Source of the DNA: Zonotrichia leucophrys gambelii
Lineage: Eukaryota > Chordata > Aves > Passeriformes > Passerellidae
DNA length: 64,000 nt
Reading direction: 5' to 3'
NCBI RefSeq assembly: GCF_028769735.1
Contig: NC_088173.1
Span: forward strand, 62,528,421 to 62,592,420
Positions 1 through 12,800 of this stretch are shown piece after piece (the stretch's first letter is position 1; the number at the start of each line of letters is the position of its first letter). The position numbers were made by a program, and so were the translations under genes. The notes under the pieces are model-generated. The model was given only the letters and a program-made list of their open reading frames with translations. It was not told where the DNA came from and made no database searches.

Positions 1-2029
1 CAGTACGTTTTCCTAAATGCTGATATTCTTTTTAAGAAAGCTATTGTAACTTCCTTTTAGAGCAGTAATTTAAAGTAGTATTAATCAATTATTCAGAATT
101 TAAGGTGTGCTGCTTCCATGATCCATTTTGTAGATTTGATCTCGAAACTCCAGTTTTTTGTTTACCTTATATATCTCTGATATTAAAAAATTTACTTATT
201 TTGCAGCTGTGAAACAAGGAAGTAGAGTTTTTAAGAAACCTGCATCTGACTACTTGATTCTGTACTTAGAATGAGTGGTCTTTATAAATATTGCAATTTC
301 ATGCACAGAATTCTACATCTAAGATTCTCTGTAATTCAAAAATATGGTGTCTTAAATGTTCCCTCAAAGAATGGGAAAATATTTCTACCTTGTGGAAGTG
401 GTTATGATGGAAAGCTAACAGGAACTTCTGTTGTTTCAATTTTTAGGGAAGGGCTCAGATGACAACTTTCTCTTTACATTATCTTTAGGAGGCTTGGAGG
501 CCCCAAGTGCTCTTACAGGCCCAGCTATCAGCATTATGATGCTGACAGAAATCAGAAATGCATTTTAAGTTCTGATAAGGATCTGGAAGGAACCATGAAG
601 GTTTTTTATTATCTGTTGAGAAGACTAAATATAATTAGTTAATGATCCTTTTAAATTTCTTTAAAATATTCAAATAGAAACTATCTGGTTTTCAAAAATC
701 TGATAGAGTTTCTGAATAGGGAGAACAGATGAATGTGAGAAAAATGGACCCATTTCTTTCCCTGTGTTTGTGGGTAAGAAGAGGAAATAAGAAGGAGCCA
801 AACATTTTCATGCTGAACACAGTGTTTTGAATGCAGTTGCAGATGGCTTGTCCAAAGAATCCAAGCCTATATAACAAACTTGGGAACATAACTATGTTTT
901 GTCTAACAGTCCACTTCTTATCAAGCCAATTTCTTAAATTTCCAGAATATCACTTTGAAAATTGGAGTCTCTTAGAATTTTAGGAAAGTATTTTATTCCT
1001 CCTTACATTTGCAGAGTTTCTACATGGTTCCTGCCCCATTGAGTATACAAAACAGATGAAAGAATATGTTGGTGGCATAAAAATTTCTTTTTTTAAAGCC
1101 CAAAATCAGATTAAAGTTGCCTTCAACTAAACTATAGCAATTTTCTCTTTGGTCTGAAATTCAAATTGAAATAATATATTCAAACAGGGTCACTATTTCT
1201 GAAATATCTACTCAGAATCTAAAATTATATTTCCTCTATGATCTTTTGAAATATACAGTGCAGTGTATTTTCTTATTGGCATCTGTATTCACTCATGCAA
1301 AAGCTATATATTTACTTTTGATTTTGCTCACTCCATATTTGTTTTCCCCCATGATCTTTTCACTGCTTGATTTCTCCTTTTTTTTTTTTCATCCATATAG
1401 TAAAAAAACCTTATCCTATAACATTTAGACAAACTTGAAATTAAGTCAGAGAAGTATACTCATCCAAATAAAGACATCTGAGTGTTAAATTACTACGAAT
1501 TAATGTTGTAGTTAATTGAGATAGATATCAAAACAGGAATATTTCAGGTAATTATTCACTGACCATTCCAGAGAAGGAGTAAAGCATTTCTCTGACTGAA
1601 AATTATGTTCTTGTGCCATATTAGTTTTCTCTGCCATGAATGGTTTTCCCCAGAAGCATGGTACTTTTTTTTCATCCTCCATCTGTTAGTGCTAGGGACA
1701 GTACCAAGGTTATACAAATTTAAGGAGCTTCTATTATATCATCTAGGATTGCTTCTTTCTTCTAAAGATGTGATCAAACATTTCAAGTGTTTGGTGTCTA
1801 ACTCTGAGTTAAACAATTTCCTGGGCATGAACAGGTATCACCATTTTCTGAAAGAGCACTGCATGCCTTTGTAATAACTTGATAGCTTATATATTTGAGA
1901 TTGATCTCAAGTAAGTTATCCCAAAAGAACTATGTAAAACAGTTGATCAAAAATAAATATTATAGAAATTATATGTCTTTCTGGTATGCTTTAAGAAGTC
2001 TTTAAAATGCATGAATGCAATACAAAATC
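1..2029. other. Unique AT-rich non-coding sequence
   Basis: I recognise no gene or mobile element. The open frames here are 60-90 codons, hydrophobic or low in complexity, match no family I know and are interrupted by T tracts. They are what chance would give at this base composition. There is a short run of T at about 1378-1390. Confidence 0.6.
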
Positions 2030-2051
2030 AAAAAAAAAAAAAAAAAAAAAA
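2030..2051. repeat. Poly(A) tract
   Basis: This is an uninterrupted run of about 22 A. I see no recognisable retrocopy or LINE 3' end just upstream, so I call it a simple repeat rather than a retroposon tail. Confidence 0.85.
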
Positions 2052-4402
2052 CCAAAACACAAATTCATTTTGACACTTTATATCATAAAGAATGACAAAT
2101 TACTTTCAAATTGTTTATCATTTGTCTTTATTAATATTCATTGCTTTTGAAATGTCTGGAAAACAATAGAAAAATATCTTTATTCAAAAGATTTATTCAC
2201 TTTTAATTGACTAAATCTGTGAGTGCTTTGGCAGATGCAGAGAACACGTATTAATGTAGCATTTGTGCAGCATAGCCCTAAGGTTTTTTCAGGTTTTCCA
2301 GGTAGCTGTTGTGCTATCAGTAAAAGTAATTTCATTTCAGAGAAATGATGCTGCAACATGGAAATTCAAAGATTTAAGTAAGTTGAAAGATACAATATAA
2401 ACAATAAAAAATTATATATTATTTAAGCAAAGGAAGGCTGCTTTAACAAAATAAGCTATTTTTTAATATAAAATGCTAAGTTCAAATAGCATAAGTTACT
2501 AATGGAATCTAGTTTCACATTATTACTTCCAATATTTACTTATTTTTGAAAGTATTTTAACCACATGGATGAAATCTGGAATGCTGGTTTTTGTATTCAA
2601 AAGTCAAAGTCCAGGAAATTGAAAAAAGACCGCTTTTCTTTTCCTTCTTCCATGAATGTGTATTTGTGTGGTGGATTCATTGAGATATTTTTACAGCTGA
2701 CATACCTTACCTTACTCTCTTTTTTTATCTCAGCCCTTTTCAACTGCTTGGCTGGCAGAGAGCTTCTCTACATTATGTTCTAAGAATGGATCATATAATT
2801 GTTTCCTTCACACATTTTCTTTCATTATTGCTAGTCTGCAGAAATAGTAATTGTATTAATTTTCTTTTTAATATACTGACCAGGATTTTCTGACAGGCAA
2901 GCTCTAATTCATTTAGTACTTTGGATTTTCTTTTAAACTGGTCTATCTTGGTGACTTGCAAGACTATCACAGAGCAGCAAAGTCATCAGCATCCTTTAAA
3001 CTTCTTGTTTAAACTCAGATTTTCAATTTTGGATAGCACTGACCTCTACTTCTCTTCCCAGCAGAACACACCTTGCAAATATCTGTGAAGATTTCAAAAT
3101 CAAAGCTGAGAAAAAAGGAGACAGTAACTGTTTTCAGAACAACTGTTTTTCAAACCCATGCATCTCCAATCCCTTCTGCAAATGAATACACCACCTCATC
3201 CCACTCATTTATTAGATCAGTAATATCCAAACAATACCAGTTAATAACTTAAAATCAATAAGCTAAACATTCCTAACACTCAGATCAGTTTCTTGGTTAT
3301 CAGAGCATTCAGTTATTTGATGGAGTTTTCTATTGAAGACTTGATATCTGTTGATAGCAGTTTAATCATAAAGAGATGAAGAAAGTAGGATAGTGAAACA
3401 GTTTGTCTGCTATTTGCATGCTTGTGAAGACTAAGCCCCAAAGTCCAATCATGGGATCTGTTCAGAATCAATTATTCAAATTATTGTCATTGGGGTGATA
3501 TGTCATTTTGTGTTAAGGGAGGACAAAATACCATCATAGTTAGATCTTCCCCTATTTTAAATGCAACTCAAGTACTAGTTTTGCACTAAACAGCTCAAAC
3601 CCCTGAAATGGGACAGGTGGCAGAATGTCTTTTTCTTTTCCCAAGAGCATTTGAATGGTGAATTACTGATGGCTTTTCAAATTGAAGCAGAAAACTAGAG
3701 AATGTAGGTCCCTGTGAAACTTAACGACCTCTGATGTTTAGTTTGCTGAACAGGAGTTTTAAAGGTTTACATTTTGAATATTTTGCTTAAATAGAACTGT
3801 CTTCCTAAACACTTCTTTGTGTACTGCTCCATTGTTTTCTGAAAATGAATACAATTCCCAGAGCTGGAGAGAATATATTAGCAATTATTAGACTCACATG
3901 TACTACAGAGATGGAGCCTAATATAGATAAATACAGTTTATGTGAGGATTGAACCATTAATCAGCCCCTGTCCTATTCCTCTTACATGGATAAAGCATTT
4001 TATTTCTAGGGAAAACAAAAATAGAGTTTATTGCCTGTAGACAATGACAATGACAGCTTTTGTTGGTTTGGTTTGGCTTGTTGGGTGATTTTTTTTTGAA
4101 CCCAATATGATTATTGAACTACCACAAATTCCACAAAATGCCATAAATTTAGGCTTTCTTGTATGTCTCCTGCTCTCCTTCTCAGAAATTTAGGTCAAAA
4201 AAATGTTGATATCTTCCTAGAAACACACTCAGGTTACCTGACCATAGTACAGGTTGCTTGGAACAACCTAAAACCAGAGCACATCCACGATGCGGCTGTA
4301 CATGTCTTCTTTATGTCAAGAAATTGGATATAGATGTATGAACAATTGCTCTAAGCATGAAATTATATCCAAATGTTTTAGGAAATTTTGAAAAGAAATT
4401 TC
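2052..4402. other. Unique AT-rich non-coding sequence
   Basis: I see no gene, LTR or CR1 signature. The sequence is ordinary AT-rich DNA with short homopolymers. Confidence 0.55.
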
Positions 4403-4580
4403 ACCAGGAAAAAAACCAGAACAAAAAAAAAATCCCCAACCAGTTAACCAAGCAACCAACCAAAAACTCCCCTAAAAACAGCAAACAAAAAAAAAAAAAA
4501 AGAAAGAAAAACATACCCAAACCAAAAATAAAATCCCGCAAAACCAAACAAAATAAACAAACCAAAAAAACCCCACCAGT
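4403..4580. repeat. A/C-only low-complexity tract
   Basis: For roughly 175 bases the plus strand is almost entirely A and C, with runs of A broken by CC, ACC and CCCC and very few G or T. Translated frames across it are lysine, asparagine and proline rich (plus) or phenylalanine, leucine and tryptophan rich (minus); these are composition artefacts, not genes. A second tract of the same style lies at about 34275-34383. Confidence 0.8.
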
Positions 4581-6386
4581 GAAATTTTGAAATTGGTAGG
4601 TTTTAATGTCATTTTTTCCAAGCAAAGCTTTTTAAAATATAGAAAAATATACACATAATAATTAATATATTTGCTTAATTTTATCATCAGACATAAAAAT
4701 GTAGATATTCCTTATTACTTTTAGAAGCTAGTTATTATTTTTAGCATCAAATAAAGTTCCTTTCTATAATTGATGCATATACTTTTCTTTCTATTTTCTT
4801 TTCTATTTTATCTCAACTTCTCAGAATAAGCTAGTGCATACATTTTTCTCCCCTGTTGTTTTGTATGGTGACTTAGCTTTAATATTCTTTGCAAGTTCCC
4901 TGAATGGGAATGTGACAAAGATTTTTATGGAAATTTGGGTTAGTATTTTGAAAATGATGAGGTTTCAGTCAAGTCACACAACTTCTATGAAAGTACAAGA
5001 AAAGGGATCTGAGTAGGATTTGTTTTCTCTCTGTGTAACAAAATCTACAAGACAATACAAGGATATATCAAAGATGAAAAATCTACCCAGAAATTTAGAA
5101 AGTTAGCTATAAGGAGAAAAGCTTTAATGCTTCAATATGAATGAATTATTACATAGGCATTTTGTAGGCACTTCCTTTAAGAATGTACCTTAACTATCAA
5201 AAAAATATAAATTTTTGGATTTTAACTACATAAGGTTACACAGAAAATTTAGTCTAGGAAACAAAAGTTTTGCAAACCAGAGACAATGAAATAATGAAGA
5301 AATAAACTCCTAAAATACTCCATGTCACTGTATCAATTTATGTACTTTGCTTACTGCAGATCAATAGATATCAAAACACACAGAATACCAATGGCATTAG
5401 TTTTCTTCTTTCTTTTCTTTCTGTAGACAATTTTCAGCATAAGCAGTATTGTCATCCATATAGGTAATTGTCAATGCATGCCAAATTATTTCTAATTAGA
5501 TTGTATAATTTCCCCCAGTAAATGAGACATTGGCAATTCTTTTTATAGTCTTTTTTTGCCAGTTGTAAAAATTATAATATGTACATTGATTTTAATCCAG
5601 AATTAAAATAAATGTCCTATAAATTCCTTAGACAAAATGTAGGAATAACTTGTTTGCAGAATGAGGAAATTTAAAAAAAAATTAGTTTCAGAGCAGAACT
5701 TTTCCAGATTCAACTGGGCATCTATGCCCACATCAGTGGAAAAGATATATTTACACTCATATATAAATATCATATGCATGCCTCTGTATATTTATCATAC
5801 AGATCCAGATACAGAACAAACAACCATGTATATCTGCAATAGTTTATTTATTTTATTTGTTTCATTTATAGCACAATTTAAAGGGAAATAGTTCACTAAA
5901 CAAATTTTTTTTCCCAAATCTTCCATTTAATTCTTCAACATTTCATTAAAAGGGGATAGGTTCTCTCAGTATCCTTTTTACAAACCTTTCCAGGTAGACA
6001 AAGTTAATTTTAAATAATTTGCTCAGTCATCTTCAATCAAGTGGATGGATCTGATTACCTCCAATTGCGAAGTTTCTGTTGTTACTGATGTTTAGGGTTT
6101 ATTTCCCACCTGGGTTGGGGTTTTTTTTGACATTCAGCTGTAAAATGCAGGATGCAGTGGTCATTTATCTAAATATAGTTCCAGAGATTTACTTAACAAG
6201 CTTTTACATGCTTAACTTTAGGTACAAGGGAGAGGAAATAAATCATTTTTTAATGACATACTTTTGGTTTTATTCAACACCCCCAGATTAATGAAGTGCC
6301 TCAATAAGGGTTATAGCTAGATTAGTTACAGTCAAGAACTTGTTCCTGGTCATCTCCATTGCCTCCATTTTTATCATCTTTGGTAT
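4581..6386. other. Unique AT-rich non-coding sequence
   Basis: No gene or repeat family is recognised. Short frames of 60-76 codons have no motif and are judged to be noise. Confidence 0.55.
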
Positions 6387-6870
6387 TCAGTATTTGAAGT
6401 CTTTGCCAAAAGATGCTGGAAAAAATCCTACTGTGCATGCTCTTCTTTGCTGATGTGAAGGTTGAGCACCACGGTTGTGCCTCCTAGCAGAGAGAGATCT
6501 CAGCACAGTAAGTCTGGGAGGCATCATCAGGTCCAATAACACCCCACTTGAGGGCTGTTCGCAAACATAAAAATGAATTTTTAAGAATTTACAGCACTTT
6601 AGGAAAAGCCGAGTCAGAGATAAGCCTGTGCTTAGGGCACTGCTTTGTAAGACATCTCTGGTAAAACTGAGCTTGATCTGCTGGCGTTCTGAGCAGAAAA
6701 GATACAAGTTTCTTCCTAGTCAAATAGTAGCAGTAGTACTCTGGCAAACACAGCCTGTAATCCTCTAGAACACCACTGAGGGAATGATTCTGGTTTGCAT
6801 CAGACTTGAATGTCCTAACAGCTTTGGTTGTCTCAGAGCACAGGCTGAGAAACGCTGTATCTGATAGCAA
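6387..6870 (-). other. Unclassified block with overlapping minus-strand frames
   Basis: This block is less AT-rich than its flanks. It carries two minus-strand open frames in different phases, 6387-6707 (106 codons) and 6589-6870 (93 codons), which overlap by about 120 bases. Neither predicted protein shows a domain, signal peptide or motif I recognise. Adjoining frames in two phases could be the relic of a single older coding or retroviral stretch split by a frameshift, or simply chance openness in a more balanced composition. I cannot assign a family. Confidence 0.25.
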
Positions 6871-9800
6871 TGTGAAATATCAGCTAAAAATGGTCACATT
6901 CTAAAATGCTTTGATAGTGAGGCCATAGTACATGATAAATGGTATGGAAGGACAGGGTTCTTCCTCAGAGGTCACTGTGGAAGCATGAAGTAACACTGCT
7001 TTTCAGTTAAGATTAAATTTAATATAGATATATTGGGAAAATATCCTACTGTTCTTTTACTGCTGATGAGATTTTGTGTCAGTGCACACTGAACATGCCA
7101 AATAATCATTAGTTGTGTTATTTTATATACTTATTTTTTATGAGTAAGCCTACAGCTAAGATTAATAGAATTTCTTTCATGAAGTTCAGAGCTTAGTATA
7201 CACACACATTAGGGTGCCTAGGCACTTATGGAACAGCAATTGCATTCCACAAGTAATGAGAGCGCCTCTTAATTCAGCTGAAGTCAAAGCCACAAGTGAG
7301 TAATAAATGTATTTGTTCTCCAGTTAAATCGATTCCATGCAATGTTGCAAGTGCTTATTATGCATTCTGTTTATTCCACAAGGAGGAAAATAATAGTTCT
7401 TTTCCTATTCTGCTAAAATACCCCAGTACAAGGCATCTTATTTGGTTTCATTTTAACTATACCAATTTCACTTTTAATCAGCTTCTGTGCAAAGCTTACA
7501 GTGATCTCAAAGCTGCTGCTGGATTATTGATTTCTATTAGGAAAAATGAAAGAAGCATTAGTTTGCATATCATGACCACTATTTTTCTACATAGAAAAGC
7601 TTTTTTGTTGGGGATTTTTGTTTTGTTTTGCTTTTTTTCCAAAAGGGATCAGAATATGCATTTCTTACAAGCATATATATTACTTACTTTGTGATGTGTT
7701 TCACTGAGACAAGATTAAGGATCTTACCTTTTTCTTTTTTTTTTGTCAGTGCAGTTCTCAGCTGATCATGTCCAAAGATAGCATATGCTTCTTCCAGAAA
7801 GGATATTAATAGGCTTTACAATTGCTTGGAGAGTCTATATTGCAGTTCCCTTAGACACTAGAATAACTTATCCAAAAAACCCCCACATTTGTATGCTGTT
7901 CCCTCAGAAGCAGATGAGAGAAGTAGAACTGATGATAAATTTACTGTGCTGTGCTGTAAAATCCTGATTCACAGAAACCTTATGGGGATATTTTGCAAAT
8001 GGAACATTGGTTGCAAAGATGCATATGCTGGTTATAATGCAAATTGCAACAAAAGCAAGCAGTGTAGTAGTATTTATTACTCCTTTCCTTCACATTCTAC
8101 AAATCCTTATCAACTAATTAATGGATTTAATAAATGTTGAAAGAAAAGAAAAAGAAAGAAACTATAAATTTTAATTTTAAAATATAGAACCTCAAGTGGA
8201 TCTGAATAGGCTTAGGGTTATCAAAAATCTTTTAGAGAAACACAGTAAAATATTGGAACACAAAATTAGGAATCAGGTTATAGATACTAAAACACACTAC
8301 ATTTTAAAAATCTAGTGCAGACCACTCTACCTAGACATCCTTCCCATCATTATTTCCTATGTAAAACACTTTAAAAATTATAAACAAGTTTATAATGTGC
8401 AAAATATTTTTGAAATTGATGTAATCAACTAGTTTCAATATTTTTGAGCCTGCTTTCAGCCAAAGGATTCTTGGCTGGAGCACTCAGAGTATTTGACCAC
8501 CAATTAAAAAAAAAGATAGTTCTGGAAAAAAATGTCAAGCTTATGAAGAAGATTGAATTCCCCCATAACAAACTGTCCTCCAGACACATTGAGATTTCCT
8601 TTGCCAGCATTTTATTTTGCTTCACTCACTCAGAGGGAATCTGTTTATTTTCAATTGAGACTTCAGATATTATGTAATATTCAATATAATTCTCCTATTG
8701 GTTACAATTGTTTCAGAAACTGCACATGCCATTTTACATAGCACAATTAAATGACTGACTCTTTATGCCCTCATATATAGTAAGGAGAAATTATCTGAGT
8801 ACCTTTAGTGACAGAAAAATAAAATAACTTGGCATAGTCAGGCAAAGTAAGAGGAAGAAATGGTACCTTTAAGAGGATAAATATGGCATCTCATATACAA
8901 ATTAATAGATTAGGTAGACTTACATACAATTTCTGAAAGAAAGGTCTAAAATACAAAGTTATGTTTTACTTGTGAATGTGAATATTCCTATTCATTCCTA
9001 TAGGCTAAACAAAACTAGTTAAACAGCATGAAGTGTATAATGAGAAAAATTCATTCTCAGCTTTATGCTTGTATTTTCATAAATCTTGTGTCCTTTTTTA
9101 GGCCTTATTACTGAGCAAAAGAGATGATAATATATCTCTTTGTGAGGTTTTAAGAGCATTTATCCACTACTCCACCTAATTTCAATGACCGATGTGTAAA
9201 CAAATCTCTTCTCTTAAACCATACACTGTAAAATGTGCTACATAATCAAAAGAGTAAAATAATCAGGTCCCCATTTGAAGAGTCAGCAGTCACTGGCTCT
9301 TTGTGTTTGAAAGACTTCTGTTTCATTTTAAACAAGAAATTGCCCTGTCAGCTATGTGACAGCCAATGATATTTTAATGATGACCCCCACAACTAAACCA
9401 CTGACCACTAAAATACTCTAAAAAAATCTTCAAAAAAGACTGCTGACTACACAGATCATTTTAATGAATGCCATAATCATCCTGTAAGTTGCAACTCTTT
9501 TTAAGCAGATGTATTTTATGATGTCATATTCATGAAATAGAAATTTGATGGTGCCATGAAAAGCAAACATTTCTCTGACCAAAGAAACTCACATTTATTA
9601 AATTCTTGCCTTACTCCAAACAACTGATATGAGATATTAAGAGTCAAGATACTTTCAAGCCAGATGGAGCCAGTGGCTCTGTATACATTAGCAAGTAATG
9701 GAACATGAAAAGTACATGACTGGAAATAAGCTAAAGAGCTGAAATGCACAGTGTATATATTGCAGGAGCTTCTGACTTTGAATCATATGTAGGTGGGTCC

Positions 9801-12800
9801 CACAGACATTATCTGTGTTCCAACCTAGAATGCATTAGTTTTGCTCTTTTACTTTGGTCTGAAAGGGATCCAGCTCATGCCTACTGAAGCTGCACCACAG
9901 TACAAAGGCAAGTCTTGAGGGTTTCTGGGAGATTCACTTTAAAATGTGTGGCTGGCTTCCATCGAATTATCTGTGTAGAAGGATCCGTGATGGATCTTCC
10001 ATGCTTCTGAGCAATATCTGTATACTTTTAATTATTAATTGATGTAAAGATCTCTCTTCACCTCTCAACTATTTGACCATTGTAACAATAGGTTTACTCC
10101 TTTATTTTTTGTCTCTCATGTATCTTTACGTCTGAACAGACTCAATCTAAACCAAAAATGCTAAATGCTGAAATACCATGCGGTCACAATGAAGGCGATC
10201 TATTATTTTCAGCTACTTTGCCATAGCTTTGTCCTCCTAAAAGCATTAGTAGTGGAAACTCCAACCACTGTCTGTTAGTATAAACTTTGTTTCCTCCATA
10301 ACTGAGAGCTTCAGCAAAAATCTGTCCTTAGCAGGGCACTCACCTTAGGAGAATAAGAGAATATGTTGAAGTTGCAAGACTGAATTTTTCATTTTAAGTA
10401 TGTATCAGTTTTGTTGACTGTTCAAAATACATTCACCAAATCTTAAAAAGTTACTCTTCAAATGCATTTAATAGTCTATGAGGACAGGGTGACTCATACA
10501 TTGCAAAAAACTGTCTCATAATAACTTCTTTTATTTTCTTAAGCAGATGTGATGTTACATAAGGGGTGACAAGTTCATTTGATCCCATGAGAGTATTAAA
10601 AACCCCAAAGCTCACAAAAATTGTCTCTAAGTAATTAACTTCCACTTCTCAGAATCTGTCAGTTACAGTTCAAGTTTCCCTTTTTCTTTTTTTTTTTTTT
10701 AATAATTTTAAATATAGACTACACTTTCATATGTTATTGAGAATTTGATTTATTCCTTATAATTTACAGGAAAGACATCAGCACTTTGGAGCTGTATGTT
10801 TCAATCAAAGCACTATATAGTGTATGTTTTATTGATAATTCAGAGGAAAAGTTAAGAAGAGTCAAAAATGTGATGCATAAGATACTAATAAACAGATGCA
10901 CAACAGAAAGATGATTTTTACCTGAAAGTCTATGTACAAGTCACAATTAAAAATCATAACATGTTCTATAACATAAAACATACAATATCTAACAACAAAC
11001 ATTAATCTATAAAATTATGTGAAGTAAGAACTACCCAGAAATACCAGAACTCCTTAAGGATGGAAAAAAAAAAAAAAAGGTAATGATAGGTTTGATAATC
11101 CTTCCTAAAAAAGATTTTTTTTTCTGTATGATTTCTGTAGCCATCCACATGTTTAAAGGAAAATTACATAATAAAACTAACTTTGTTTTTTATTGCTCAG
11201 AGAAAAACCAGAAAACTTGAACACAGCACCAAATTATCTTATCCTTGATACCTCACTTTGAAAGAATTTGCAGGGATTTGCAGTCATTCTGCAAAAGGTA
11301 ATTAATCTCTTTTTACATGCTGACTAATTTTATTTGAGAGGAAGACAATGTATAAGAAATACAGTGGTGAGAAAAGTACTTTTAGAGTGGTATTTTCAGA
11401 GCATCACCATATTTTTAAAAGATCACATGACATCACTATGACATTATAACATATGGTCAAATTTTGCATAGGACAAATGTGCACATATGTGGAAAATGCA
11501 TAGATATATAGATATGCATAATTTTCCCTGTACTACCATTATTCTTGATTAAAAGTACCACAACCAACAAAATTAAAAGTTATTTCTGTTTCTATAGTAT
11601 AGGTACATGCATGAAAATTATTCATTATTAGTAGGATGATCTGCATATAGTTCACATCAGCTTGTCTCCAAGTCAAATATGTGTGCTAAAATACTGTAAT
11701 CAAGAAGAGTGTTACCTGTATTTTCTAACACTGTATTTGCTTAGCCATGAAGATTACATAAGACTGAGTAATATGGTCAAGAGAGGAAAAGGTGTGTTTA
11801 GTTCTGTGTAGGAATCATATGAGTTCCATAACTTGAAATAATATATACATGCATACATCTATGTGCATGACATTCATGTCCAGTCACAATGCTGGTGCAA
11901 ACAAACATATTACCCAGGATAATATTTACAACTGTTATTTAAACCAACGACTTCTGACTCTCTTGGAGTCCTTAATATTCAGAGTGGTAGAGAAAGATTG
12001 TGGTGTCCAAAGTCTACCTCAGCTTTCCACTTCCTTGTCCCTGGCATTTTCATTCTGTCTTGTCTGTTCCAGAGATATGAGGCATCCAGTCTAATCTCCA
12101 TCTGTGAAACAGAAGGTGTCTTTGACAGGAAAATCTCCTCTGCTCAAATCATCACAATTATGGTCCTCCTTCTCTGCATGATATTTTGAGTGGATCATAC
12201 AACTCGGGAGTTTGACTATTCATTACCAGATGAAGGAGTAAAATAACAATTTAAAAATATAGATAACATTATGTTATCATCCTCACATTTTTTTGTTTAC
12301 TCCTACATCATTAACTCTTAGTGAAGAATGGTAAATCAAAAGCATAAGTACTGCAAGAGATGCAATAAACACATTTTTTCAAGTCTTAATTCAACATTTC
12401 TAAAAAATTCAGAAAATAAATCTACAAAGAAAATGTAGAAATTGAATCTCAAATGTGATGCAGCATAAGCAAAGTAATTTTATTTCCCCCCCCAAAAATT
12501 ATGAGCCTACTAATCCTTGGAATTTTTGTTCTTAAAATATCTTCAGTGGGGTTTTAATTTGCATAATAGCAGTGTCTCAGCCAAATCTGAATCAGGATCT
12601 TGATTTCCATGCATTGTACATAATAATAAGCAACCTTTGTACTGAATATCTGATAATCTAAAAAGACAAACTGGTAGGAGGAATAAAATTACTTCCATTT
12701 TTCTGATGGGGGCTTTGGCCAACAAGACATCAAGAACCTTGGTCAAAATCACATGAATAAATTTGAAAAAGTCTCAGAATCTGAACTCTCCTCCTTCAGA

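Noticed and set aside
4357..4687. Lysine-rich and phenylalanine/leucine-rich frames
   Set aside because: Translation artefacts of the A/C-only tract.
7296..7694. 132-codon plus-strand open frame
   Set aside because: No motif, no signal sequence, and phenylalanine-rich where it crosses a T-rich run. A rough stop-codon frequency estimate at this AT content makes one frame of this length in 64 kb unsurprising.
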